DNA of 24,864 nt from Lentisphaerota bacterium (GTDB lineage: Bacteria > Verrucomicrobiota > Lentisphaeria > Oligosphaerales > Oligosphaeraceae): positions 1 to 24,864 of the forward strand of contig JAAZKQ010000406.1 in assembly GCA_012799755.1 (NCBI GenBank). The letters run 5' to 3'. Positions 15,505 through 23,613 of the stretch are shown in pieces. Position 1 is the stretch's first letter; every line of letters begins with the position of its first letter. A program made the translations under genes and the position numbers. The notes beneath the pieces are model-generated. The model was not told where the DNA came from. It searched no databases and saw only the letters and a list, made by a program, of their open reading frames with translations.

Positions 15505-15620
15505 GCGCCGTAGGCGCTTAACCATGCTTAACCCCGGCCTTCAGGCCGGGGTGGCGAGCTCCCCATGAGGCAGTGCCTTGTAAAGGCACAACAGCAAAAA
15601 ACGACCACCGGCACGACCGG
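15503..15620 (-). repeat. Four-hairpin intergenic repeat, copy B
   Basis: Inverted copy of 114-227, with all four hairpins intact. The CCCCGGCC/GGCCGGGG stem (15532-15551) carries the compensatory G-C pair and GTGCCTT/AAGGCAC is at 15573-15589. Differences from copy A fall mainly in the linker between hairpins 1 and 2. Confidence 0.75.
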
Positions 15621-15621
15621 A

Positions 15622-15641
15622 ATCAATCGGTGACCGGTTAC
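15622..15641 (+). repeat. Dispersed ATCAATSGGTGACY motif, copy 3
   Basis: ATCAATCGGTGACCGGTTAC abuts the four-hairpin element. Confidence 0.7.
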
Positions 15642-15670
15642 TGACTGATTGGCATTTTCTTTTTGCCGGG

Positions 15671-18600
15671 TCACTCTTTTGTCAATTCGACTTGGGAGAC
15701 TTCCACCCAGGCATCCCGATCCGGGCGCGGGGCAAGGAACTCAAAGGAGATTCCTGCGTGTTTCTCTTCCTGCGTTACGGTAAAATCGAAGTTCAACATC
15801 TTCCAGCTATCCGGCTGCGGCAGAAAATGCTTGGCTACGACTGTTTGTTTTGCTCCGGTTATCTGGAATTTCATGTGATCAATTTTTGCGCCTTTCAAAA
15901 GAAAGCGGAGGTGGTAGTTTCCCGGAGTGAGCGGTCTTGCTCTTACACTGAAGCGGCAAACGCGCAGAGTCGGGCCCCAGGTTGGTTCCATATCAAAGGA
16001 GCGTCGTCCCGAAGCGCGTTCTGCATCAGGCTGAACCCAATCCGGCGCCAATGACTTCGGCAGGCGAAACAAGGGGTAGTGCAGCCGTTCTTTGTATGAA
16101 ACGCCCGGCGTGCCGAAGAGTGTATCCTTGGGCAATTTCTCCGTTTCATCCACGCGGAAGATTTCCAAATTGATCCCGAGAATTTCGGTGTCAAGCGGGC
16201 TTATTTCCGCAAGCGGAATGCTCATTGCAAAGTCCCAACCGCCTGCTGTCGGCGTGATTTTGCAGAAAGATCCTGTCGGAATCTCTGATTTTTTTACGAG
16301 ATCGAGCTTTTTCTTTTTCCCACTCGCGGCGAAAATAAATTGCGATATTTTCACATCTTGCAGAGAGTTGCTGATGTCGTTATGGGCCAATGAGCGGAAT
16401 GGCGTCTGATCAATGAACAGCTCAACGGCGTCGCCATCAAAAAGTCCTTCACCTTCGGTAAACTGCGCATCTTTGACGAAGCCGGAAACAATCAAGTTTT
16501 CTTCCTCCATCCGAAAGAAAACCTCATTCCCGTCCTTTGTCAGCATGGGGTGGTTTTCCGACATGTTGAGCGTGTTTTCGGGAACAGCAGGTATCTCAGA
16601 GACCTTCTGCTCCTGCATCTGTCCAGAAATTCGGAATATCCCTGCATCATTGAGAAGGGACGAATCGCGGAAAAAACAGCTATCTTTTTCCACTAAATTA
16701 AATTGGATGGCATCTTTTTTATCTCCTGGAATAATTGCGATGACATCCGGTTGACCAGAGATATTCTTCGCCTCGCAAAATCCCTCTCCACCGAATTTTC
16801 TTCGGAAAATCTGAATGGGACAACCCATGTCCAAGAGCGATTTTTCCAACATGGCTTTCAGGCCACTGACAGAGCCAGTGAAGAAAATCGGATCAAGCGT
16901 CAGCGCAAGCTCAGCGAAATACATTTCATTTCCGTGCGTATCATAGAGGCGTATTACTTTTTCATCGAATTGCATGTCATTTCCGTAGGTATCAAAAAAG
17001 CGAATTTCATTTATTTCCTGTCGGATCATTTTCGCGCTTTTCTGAAGTACCCAGACTGCGCCGGAAGCGGTTTTTTCATCGTCATCGGTAAAAATTACTC
17101 CGCGAACACGGTCGTTGGCAATCGTCGGCACAATCACCTTGGTTTTTCCTGCGAGGAAGAAGGAAAGCGCATTCAGGGCGGGAACGACCTCTGAGGCGAC
17201 GTAGGGATAGCGAGCCAGCGATGAGGCGGCAATTCCAGTAATGCCGCCCAAGCCCTGCCGGAAACCGAGAAGATAATGCCGCTGGGCATCCGCTCCGGCA
17301 AAATAGCCTTGGTTCAGTGCTTTTTGTTCTCGTTTTGAGTGGCCGATATAATAGAGCTCCTGCTCCCAAAGCGGAGTCCCCGGCTTTAATTCTTTGCGGA
17401 TGCGATCCAGAAGGTTTGTATGGCGATTGCGTACACCGTTTTTGAAATCTTCGCCGGAGGCATAGGGACTGAAGGAGACATAGGAGCAGTAGTCTTCAAA
17501 GCCAAGTTCGTGAAGTTTTGCAAGCCAGCCGGTGAGATTGTAGCCCTGATCACTGGTTGCGCTGGCGGCAATCAAGATGTCATTCGGATTGTTCTCTTTC
17601 AGCATTGACCAAACAAGTTTTTGCACGTTGAAATAGTCCAGCGCGGCATAGGACCATTGCGGTTCACAGAGAAGCATCCAGACATGTATATCATTGAACT
17701 CATTCAAGGTTGCATTCATAAGCGTTTTCCACGCTGTTTCGCATGGCAGATATCTATTTTTATGTGTGGAGAGATATTTTTCCTGATAGAGCCAGTTCGG
17801 GAGCATGCTATTGGCCGAAAATTGTTTTTGGTGTTTCCGCCGGTTCTGATAGTTGACCCAACCGCCGAGAAGACCGACCGGTTCCATTTTCATGTGCTTG
17901 ACCAGATCAACCTGCGGACGCAAAAGCTTGGTTTCGCCTGCTTCCGGGGAATCCGGCGTAACTGAACGAAAATCGAAGCAGAGCATCAAATGGCCGAATC
18001 CGGCTGCTCGGCACTGGTCGGCGCTGGTGTAGATATCTTGCGTTCCGCGGAAGGGGCGCGTTGTTTGATCGAAGGAGAGCATAAAACCGGAACCGAAGGT
18101 AAAATGCGCCCCAAGCTTTTTTTGCAGAGGTGATTTTTCCGGTGAAACCGGATGAATCACTTGAAAATCGTTGCCGACTGAATGGAGGACCTTGTTTTTC
18201 CATAGTGGAATGATTTCAAATCCGCCATAAAGGTTTGGCGTCATATCAACGTTTCCGCAGAAAAGCGTACGACCGTCTGGCGTTTTCCGCCCTTGTTTCT
18301 GCAAAACGAGCGCCGTGCGTCGTATGTGCTCATGGCTATAGCGCTTCCGGCAGATAAGTTCCACAGTTTCTTCCGGGTGTTCTGAATGCAGCAGCGCCCG
18401 GATTTCCGGCAAAACCGGAGTGCCTTTCAGATAAAGCGCACTTGGCGCGGAATGATTGAACACGAGTTCATCTTCCCTCTGCTCCTTTTCATCAAGGTAG
18501 GTGAGTGAAAAATCGTCCAGGCAGAGCGTATTCATCTTATCTTCCTGCTGATGCAGGGTAAGGCGCAATTTTATAGAATAGGGATGGGCGATTTCTGTGA

Positions 18601-19141
18601 TTTCACTTCGGAAGCGGAAGGTTTGCCATTCGCAAGTCGGCCGGAAGGTTTTTGCTTTCAGAACCGGATAACGTTTGTTGACAGGACCGTAAAGCAAATC
18701 TTGATTGGTTGAACGGAAATCAAAGGTGACCGGAATCAATGGATGCAAATCGCCATGGCAATCAGGAAGATATTTCAGGCGGAAGGATATCTCAATCTCG
18801 CCTTCTTTCGGAAGATAGAACGAGCGAAGTCCCGGGCAAACATCGTATTCCCGAAGTATTGGCGAGCCGGGGACGGCAATAAAATGGTTGCCATCTTCTT
18901 CCTGCATAGTCATGGGGAGGAAAGAGAGCTCGGTATCGTAGAGCATCTTTTCCCGATCAAGATAACAATCCGCCTTATAGCCGGGCGCCGCTTTGCCGAC
19001 TTCGCCCAGGTCGCCGGACGCATTGAATAGTCGCCAGAAGTTCTGTTTGGCATAGTCCTCCAGATCAAACTTTGCCTCAAATCCGAAGGAGAGAAGCGGC
19101 GACATGGCGATCAGAAAAAGAAACGTAAAAAAATGTTTCAA
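15671..19141 (-). CDS. Very large secreted glycoside-hydrolase-like protein, TTG start, CBM-like C-terminus
   Basis: A 1156-residue protein if it begins at the TTG at 19141, where AAGGGAG lies 7 nt upstream and the leader KHFFTFLFLIAMSPLLSFG reads as a signal peptide. The next in-frame ATG would cut the signal peptide, and an ATG at 19279 has a poor leader. The middle (about 365-700) reads as a clan GH-A-like barrel: LLCEPQW (Glu493) as likely acid/base and LWEQELYY (Glu593 or Glu595) as likely nucleophile. Residues about 710-745 contain a near-tandem 17-residue duplication. A CBM9-like domain follows (about 895-1030, VELFID, WDFAMSIPL), then a jelly-roll-like tail. It probably acts on an extracellular polysaccharide. 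It lies 183 bp after the SDR gene on the same strand. The exact GH family is not assignable. Confidence 0.7.
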   Translation of the reverse strand: MKHFFTFLFLIAMSPLLSFGFEAKFDLEDYAKQNFWRLFNASGDLGEVGKAAPGYKADCYLDREKMLYDTELSFLPMTMQEEDGNHFIAVPGSPILREYDVCPGLRSFYLPKEGEIEISFRLKYLPDCHGDLHPLIPVTFDFRSTNQDLLYGPVNKRYPVLKAKTFRPTCEWQTFRFRSEITEIAHPYSIKLRLTLHQQEDKMNTLCLDDFSLTYLDEKEQREDELVFNHSAPSALYLKGTPVLPEIRALLHSEHPEETVELICRKRYSHEHIRRTALVLQKQGRKTPDGRTLFCGNVDMTPNLYGGFEIIPLWKNKVLHSVGNDFQVIHPVSPEKSPLQKKLGAHFTFGSGFMLSFDQTTRPFRGTQDIYTSADQCRAAGFGHLMLCFDFRSVTPDSPEAGETKLLRPQVDLVKHMKMEPVGLLGGWVNYQNRRKHQKQFSANSMLPNWLYQEKYLSTHKNRYLPCETAWKTLMNATLNEFNDIHVWMLLCEPQWSYAALDYFNVQKLVWSMLKENNPNDILIAASATSDQGYNLTGWLAKLHELGFEDYCSYVSFSPYASGEDFKNGVRNRHTNLLDRIRKELKPGTPLWEQELYYIGHSKREQKALNQGYFAGADAQRHYLLGFRQGLGGITGIAASSLARYPYVASEVVPALNALSFFLAGKTKVIVPTIANDRVRGVIFTDDDEKTASGAVWVLQKSAKMIRQEINEIRFFDTYGNDMQFDEKVIRLYDTHGNEMYFAELALTLDPIFFTGSVSGLKAMLEKSLLDMGCPIQIFRRKFGGEGFCEAKNISGQPDVIAIIPGDKKDAIQFNLVEKDSCFFRDSSLLNDAGIFRISGQMQEQKVSEIPAVPENTLNMSENHPMLTKDGNEVFFRMEEENLIVSGFVKDAQFTEGEGLFDGDAVELFIDQTPFRSLAHNDISNSLQDVKISQFIFAASGKKKKLDLVKKSEIPTGSFCKITPTAGGWDFAMSIPLAEISPLDTEILGINLEIFRVDETEKLPKDTLFGTPGVSYKERLHYPLFRLPKSLAPDWVQPDAERASGRRSFDMEPTWGPTLRVCRFSVRARPLTPGNYHLRFLLKGAKIDHMKFQITGAKQTVVAKHFLPQPDSWKMLNFDFTVTQEEKHAGISFEFLAPRPDRDAWVEVSQVELTKE

Positions 19142-19324
19142 TTTTCTTCTCCCTTGATTGTTTTGGCAAAAGATGGACGGCGGGAAGTTGCTCTTTGCTT
19201 TGCCCCCCGAGTTCACTGACGGATTGCCATGAAACTGAAAAATCGAGAAGGGGTTTTTCACCAAATCGGGCGGAGGCAAAAATGCTCAAGCTCCTGTACA
19301 AGACTTCTGTTCGCCTGCCCTGAT

Positions 19325-20095
19325 TTATTGCGCAAGGTATCCCCCGTCTACGGGTAGGTTGACACCGGTAATAAACGAGGAAGCACTGCTGAGCAAAAAA
19401 CACACGGCGGCAGCGACTTGTTCCGGCTCCCCGATGCCGAGAGGTTGCTTTTCCTTGAGTTTCGCTAGAGCCGCATCGTCATTCAGGCCAGACCCCGCCA
19501 GCGCATCAAACATCGGGGTGTGGATATTCGATGGGCAGACCGCATTCACGCGCGTTCCCTTTGGCGCCAGTTCAATGGCAAGTGCCCTGACCGCAGCACT
19601 AAGGGCACCTTTGCTGCCTGCATACAACGTTCCCGCCGGCCAGCCGGCCGCAGCCGAAACGGATGAAATCGCCACCGCAGAAAAACCGGGATTGACATGC
19701 TTCTTTTTCGCAAAAGCCTTCATCAACAACAAAAAAGCAAAATAATTGACCTGCATTGATTCAGTCAGCTGTTCAGTGGCAATAACGCCTATGGGCAAAG
19801 CAGGGCATATTCCGGCCGCATGGACGAAGCCATCTAGTTTTCCGTCCATCACGGCTTGTTCGACCAGTGCGGTCGCAAAGGCAACCTCGGAAAGGTCCCC
19901 CGCCACAACCGTGTGTGTGCTCGAGTTCTCCATGTCGAGGCGCGTTTTTTCCAGCGCGTCCAAGCGACGGCCGGAAAGAATGACCCTTGCCCCGAGTCGT
20001 GACGCATAAAGGGCACAGGCACGACCAATCCCGGAGGAAGCGCCCGTAACCAATATGCGCTTATCCGTCAAAGTCATTGGATTGAAAATAGCCAT
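19325..20095 (-). CDS. SDR-family ketoreductase (FabG-like)
   Basis: A 256-residue short-chain dehydrogenase. The NAD(P)-binding motif TGASSGIG is at 17-24, the active-site Ser145 in AISSVS and YAGSK gives Tyr158 and Lys162 with the 13-residue Ser-Tyr spacing of FabG. The C-terminus (GVNLPVDGG) is typical. FabG-like proteins reduce beta-ketoacyl-ACP. The ATG at 20095 is preferred; a TTG at 20116 is in frame and overlaps the upstream stop, and GGAG lies 13 nt before the ATG. It starts 17 nt after the ketoacyl synthase gene, so an operon with it and the ACP gene is near certain. NADPH is the more usual cofactor (not tested here). Confidence 0.9.
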   Translation of the reverse strand: MAIFNPMTLTDKRILVTGASSGIGRACALYASRLGARVILSGRRLDALEKTRLDMENSSTHTVVAGDLSEVAFATALVEQAVMDGKLDGFVHAAGICPALPIGVIATEQLTESMQVNYFAFLLLMKAFAKKKHVNPGFSAVAISSVSAAAGWPAGTLYAGSKGALSAAVRALAIELAPKGTRVNAVCPSNIHTPMFDALAGSGLNDDAALAKLKEKQPLGIGEPEQVAAAVCFLLSSASSFITGVNLPVDGGYLAQ

Positions 20096-20112
20096 CTTCT
20101 TGTTGCTTCTCC

Positions 20113-21132
20113 TCAATCTTTCACGACACGCACTTCACGCAAAGTTGTGTCCGTAAAATCGTATGACATCAGCCCCCATGACAGGCCGACACCAAAACCG
20201 CACAGCAAAGTGTTTCCCGCGACGTTTTCACGATTATAGCAGAGGGTCAGTGGAATAGAGGCAGAGGAAGTATTGCCGTAATGGTCAATGGAAATAAGGT
20301 GTTTGGCAAAGGGGAATCCTGTCAGCATGGCAATTTGCTTGAGGATAAACTTGTTTGCCTGATGAAAGGCAAAATGAGCAAAGTCGGCAAGGTTTTGTTT
20401 TGATACATCACAGAATTCTTTTATTGCGGCCGGGATAACATTGATCGTAAAATCGAACACGTCAGCGCCGTCCATGTGCAGGAACGAATCATCCAGCGAC
20501 TTGCCGCAGATGTGTTTCCCCATGCCCCCGCCGCCGGCGCGAATCACGGCTGCCCCTTTGCCATCAGAACCAAGAAGAAAAGGGAGAGCCTGTCCATCCG
20601 TATTGCGTTCAATAACAGCAGCAAAGCCGGCGTCTCCGAAAAGCATGGCATTCGCATGATCACCGGGGGCCAGAATGGACGTTAAACAATCCCCGCCGGT
20701 CAGGAGAATCTGCCGACAGCCACCGGAAACAAGCATGCCGGCAGCAACATAAAGCCCATAGGTGAAACCGGAACAACCCAGATTGATGTCAAAAGCTGCA
20801 CATTCAGAGCGCAGTCCCAAATCACCATGCAAGGCGCAGGCCGTTGCCGGCAGACGATAGTCAGGTGTTTGTGAAACGAAGAGACAGGCATCAACGGTCT
20901 CCGCTGTCCAGGCGCCGGCCTCATGCAAGTCATGGCAGGACGCCAAAGCCAGCGTCCTGGTGGTAGCGGTTCGGCAATGATAGCGCTCAAGAACCCCCAC
21001 CATCTTTTCAAATTTGCGCACATTTTCCGCGCCTTGAAAGGGGACAAAGTGAGCATTGTCAACCATCGTTTCAGGAACCGCTACGGAAATAGCGCGTATC
21101 CGAATGCCAGGAAACGTACCCGTCAATGCCAT
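20113..21132 (-). CDS. 3-oxoacyl-ACP synthase III family protein, copy 2
   Basis: A 339-residue KAS III-like condensing enzyme. The catalytic triad is visible: Cys120 in NLGCSGF, His257 in AFHQANKF and Asn287 in YGNTSSAS, with the FGDAG and LCGFGVGLSWG glycine-rich segments. KAS III joins an acyl-CoA starter to malonyl-ACP. AAGGGAG at 21140-21146 supports the start. It lies 25 nt after the ACP gene and 17 nt before the ketoreductase gene. The substrate-loop sequence is not recognised, so the starter unit could be acetyl or another short acyl group. An operonic role with the ACP is inferred. Confidence 0.9.
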   Translation of the reverse strand: MALTGTFPGIRIRAISVAVPETMVDNAHFVPFQGAENVRKFEKMVGVLERYHCRTATTRTLALASCHDLHEAGAWTAETVDACLFVSQTPDYRLPATACALHGDLGLRSECAAFDINLGCSGFTYGLYVAAGMLVSGGCRQILLTGGDCLTSILAPGDHANAMLFGDAGFAAVIERNTDGQALPFLLGSDGKGAAVIRAGGGGMGKHICGKSLDDSFLHMDGADVFDFTINVIPAAIKEFCDVSKQNLADFAHFAFHQANKFILKQIAMLTGFPFAKHLISIDHYGNTSSASIPLTLCYNRENVAGNTLLCGFGVGLSWGLMSYDFTDTTLREVRVVKD

Positions 21133-21157
21133 CGTGCTGCTCCCTTGCTACTTCTAT

Positions 21158-21367
21158 TCAGAGATAGGCGAGCAAATCTCCAACGGTGACCAAAGCGCGC
21201 ACCTGGTCGCCGTTCAAATTTTTCCCATGAGCTTTTGACAGAGCCATTACGCTTAACATCGTCATGGAATCCCAGCCTATATCCTTGAGAATGGTCTCCT
21301 TTGTCAGGGAACTGGCATCTGTTTCAAAAATGTCAGCAAGAGCTTCAATGTTTTCCTTTTCCGTCAT
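21158..21367 (-). CDS. Acyl carrier protein
   Basis: A 69-residue protein starting at 21367, with AAAGGA at 21378-21383; a longer frame from 21469 adds an unlikely N-terminus. The DSM motif in GWDSMTML places the phosphopantetheine attachment at Ser34. It is shorter than FabD/FabH-linked housekeeping ACPs (about 75-80 residues) and diverged outside the DSM region, so it is probably dedicated to this locus. It needs a phosphopantetheinyl transferase encoded elsewhere. Confidence 0.85.
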   Translation of the reverse strand: MTEKENIEALADIFETDASSLTKETILKDIGWDSMTMLSVMALSKAHGKNLNGDQVRALVTVGDLLAYL

Positions 21368-21526
21368 GATTGGATTTTCCTTTCTGTAATTAATGCGACC
21401 GCACTCAACAAAAGAAGGACAAGTTATCGAGAAAAGTGAGCGAGATTTAACTATACCTTGAAACGTCATGCATACAAACTCGACGGGTTGACCTCTTTCT
21501 GCAAAGAAGGGGCGTTTTTCGGTATG

Positions 21527-22612
21527 CTACAGGCAATACTCCCCGTCATACGGACCAAAAAACCAGCCTTCTTGTGAGGTTATTGCCTTACGCAGACATT
21601 CAGCTGTCTCCGGGCGCCGGGCAATCCAAATATATGGGTTGTAGCCCCGTTGTATTTTGAATGGGAAAAGACGTCTGATAAGGGGTTGGATACGGTCTGG
21701 AAATCCGGTAATTTCCAAGGTAATCGCCCCGGCTTGGCGGCGTAGAAAGTTCTTTGCTCCTTTCAGAAGAAGTTCCAGACGTTCCGGGTTGTTGTCAAGG
21801 GCAATAAGATCATAGACTCGCCAGCGTCTGGGAGAGTCCGGCAGACGGTGAAGAGCAATATATCCCTCAATTATTTTGTTCCGGCGAAGGCTTAGAAATA
21901 CGGTTTTACGTTTGGAAATATCTGCTTCAAAAAGCCATTTTAATTCGGCAGGTGTACGCGAAAGGACGAGTCCCTGATTGGTGGCGAGATAGGTTTCCCA
22001 GAAGGCAGCCAATGCAGGCAAATCCAGCATGGCATCATGATGAACTTCAAGTTCCCCACATTTGGCGAAAAAGGCATCAGGGGAGGGCGGACGATAATCC
22101 GGGGCAGGGGGCTGCGGGCGCTTTAACAGCTTGCGCCAAGCTACAAGAGAGGCAAAAAGCAGTGGCTTCAAAATTGCATAGCGCGTCGTTTCCCAGGAAG
22201 CCGGGCCACTTGCCCAACCACACTGGCGGGCAAGGGCCGCCACGCGGTAAATGCACGTGTTGCCGAGCATGAGGTCCGATTGATTGCCGCCTGATTTCAC
22301 GAGATCAAAGACGTCAAGGAGGTACTCGGGCGGACATCCTGCCGCCGACTTCGAAAAAAACGCCCCGACGGAAACTTCATAGCTTTTCGAGCCAAGCCAG
22401 GCACGTTTGGCAAGCATCGCCGAGAAACAGACAGCCTTGCCGCCGACCAGCACGACATCTCCCGCTGCCGGCCGTTCTGCCCGCAAGGGATTTTCAAGAA
22501 TACGTTGCACAATAGCGACGTCATTCTCCGCAAAACGTTCTCGTATCAGAGCTAAAACGGGCTCAAGTGTCTTTTCTGTGTAAGTTGTATATTCTATGCT
22601 GTTATCTTCCAT
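21527..22612 (-). CDS. GNAT-like acyltransferase, two-lobed
   Basis: A 361-residue protein. Both halves read like degenerate GNAT folds: about 1-140 (YTEKTLEPVLALIRERF, strand SKSYEVSVGAFF) and about 200-345 (LVLSRTPAELKWLF, EGYIALHRL, YDLIAL), ending in a GWFFGPYDGEYCL tail. This architecture occurs in FemAB/GNAT-type N-acyltransferases for surface sugars and peptides. A classical acetyl-CoA pyrophosphate loop is not obvious, which may suit an acyl-ACP donor. AAGGT about 9 nt before the ATG supports the start. It lies 74 bp after the synthase gene and 159 bp before the ACP gene. The assignment is moderate; a donor or acceptor cannot be read. Confidence 0.55.
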   Translation of the reverse strand: MEDNSIEYTTYTEKTLEPVLALIRERFAENDVAIVQRILENPLRAERPAAGDVVLVGGKAVCFSAMLAKRAWLGSKSYEVSVGAFFSKSAAGCPPEYLLDVFDLVKSGGNQSDLMLGNTCIYRVAALARQCGWASGPASWETTRYAILKPLLFASLVAWRKLLKRPQPPAPDYRPPSPDAFFAKCGELEVHHDAMLDLPALAAFWETYLATNQGLVLSRTPAELKWLFEADISKRKTVFLSLRRNKIIEGYIALHRLPDSPRRWRVYDLIALDNNPERLELLLKGAKNFLRRQAGAITLEITGFPDRIQPLIRRLFPFKIQRGYNPYIWIARRPETAECLRKAITSQEGWFFGPYDGEYCL

Positions 22613-22686
22613 GAGAAATTACCTTCATATAAAATGGTATGGAAGACCAAGTTCTTTTTGCGCCGATCTGTCGTTACACGATATTT

Positions 22687-23613
22687 TTAATTTTCGCTCC
22701 ATTTAATGACCGTTGCGGCCCAGGAAAGCCCAACTCCAAACCCCATAAGAACAATTTTCATGCCTGTCTTCAGTTGTCCACTCGTTTCGAGTTGTGAGAG
22801 CGCAATAGGAATTGTCGAGGAGACCGTATTGCCGATTGTTTCAAGATTAACGTAATAACGTTCCTTGGGGAGTTGATTTACCTTGCGAATGGTATCCAAC
22901 ATAAACTTATTCGCCTGGTGGAAGACATAGAGATCAACATCCTCGCGGGTCATACTGTTTGCCGCCAGCACTGCATCCAAGGTTTTCGGAACGATTTCCA
23001 AGGTGAAATTGAAAATATCAGGCCCGTCCATAAATAAATGTCCATTCCGGACAATCAATTTCTCCGCTCCGGCTCCGTCGGTGCCAAATGAAAATGCACC
23101 GATTGCTTTGCCATCTGCCTCATCCAGGAAGGTTGCGGCAGCGCCGTCACCGAAAATTGCCCGTGTTGATTTATCTTCCTTCGCCAGATATTTAGTATAT
23201 GTTTCGCTGGTCACCAACAGAACATTTTTAACGAGGCCACTATTCAGAAGGCCCTTGGCAATGGAAAGACCATAGACGTAGCCGGAACAACCTTGATCAA
23301 TCGTAATGGCGCCACAGGTATTGGGCAAACCCAGACGCTCCTGGAGAAGACAAGACGTTGATGGGAGTGGATATAAAGATGATTGCGTGCAGAGCACGAG
23401 AAAATTGATTGAGGAAGGATCAATATTGTATTTAGAAAAAAGTCGTTTGGCGGCCAGCTCGGCAAGATCAAGTGCCGTCTCGTTTTCCGAAGCGATACGC
23501 CGCGAAGCAATACCCGTTTTAGCAAAAATTTTCTCAGCGGTCCACTCCGGGAACTCTTTGATGAGTTCTTGATTGCTCAATTCCAGAGCAGGCAAAAAAC
23601 AGGCGATTTTCAT
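22687..23613 (-). CDS. 3-oxoacyl-ACP synthase III family protein, copy 1
   Basis: A 308-residue KAS III-like enzyme with the full triad: Cys109 in DQGCSGY, His232 in FHQANKF and Asn262 in IGNTVSS, plus FGDGAAA and GFGVGLSW. It is about 30 residues shorter than the second copy, mainly at the N-terminus. Its ATG overlaps the stop codon of the upstream deacetylase gene (TAATG), which implies translational coupling, and AGGAAAA lies about 8 nt upstream. Two KAS III copies in one short cluster suggest different starters, or a heterodimer. Family confidence is high, substrate unknown. Confidence 0.9.
   Translation of the reverse strand: MKIACFLPALELSNQELIKEFPEWTAEKIFAKTGIASRRIASENETALDLAELAAKRLFSKYNIDPSSINFLVLCTQSSLYPLPSTSCLLQERLGLPNTCGAITIDQGCSGYVYGLSIAKGLLNSGLVKNVLLVTSETYTKYLAKEDKSTRAIFGDGAAATFLDEADGKAIGAFSFGTDGAGAEKLIVRNGHLFMDGPDIFNFTLEIVPKTLDAVLAANSMTREDVDLYVFHQANKFMLDTIRKVNQLPKERYYVNLETIGNTVSSTIPIALSQLETSGQLKTGMKIVLMGFGVGLSWAATVIKWSEN

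Larger units (their letters stand above)
15248..15670. other. Intergenic repeat-rich region between convergent genes
   Basis: The amidohydrolase and the minus-strand glycosidase-like gene converge here. The gap holds a stem-loop (15259-15283), the inverted 20-bp motif (15399-15418), two facing GTCCA blocks (15442-15504), the four-hairpin element (15503-15620) and a second 20-bp motif (15622-15641). Confidence 0.75.

Noticed and set aside
114..15620. Composite transposon bounded by the inverted four-hairpin copies
   Set aside because: No transposase or integrase lies between them and the copies look like a dispersed intergenic repeat, so a mobile unit is not supported.
15248..15670. A small gene or tRNA in the convergent gap
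   Set aside because: Open frames here are shadows of repeats or of the minus-strand gene, and no cloverleaf-like pattern was found.
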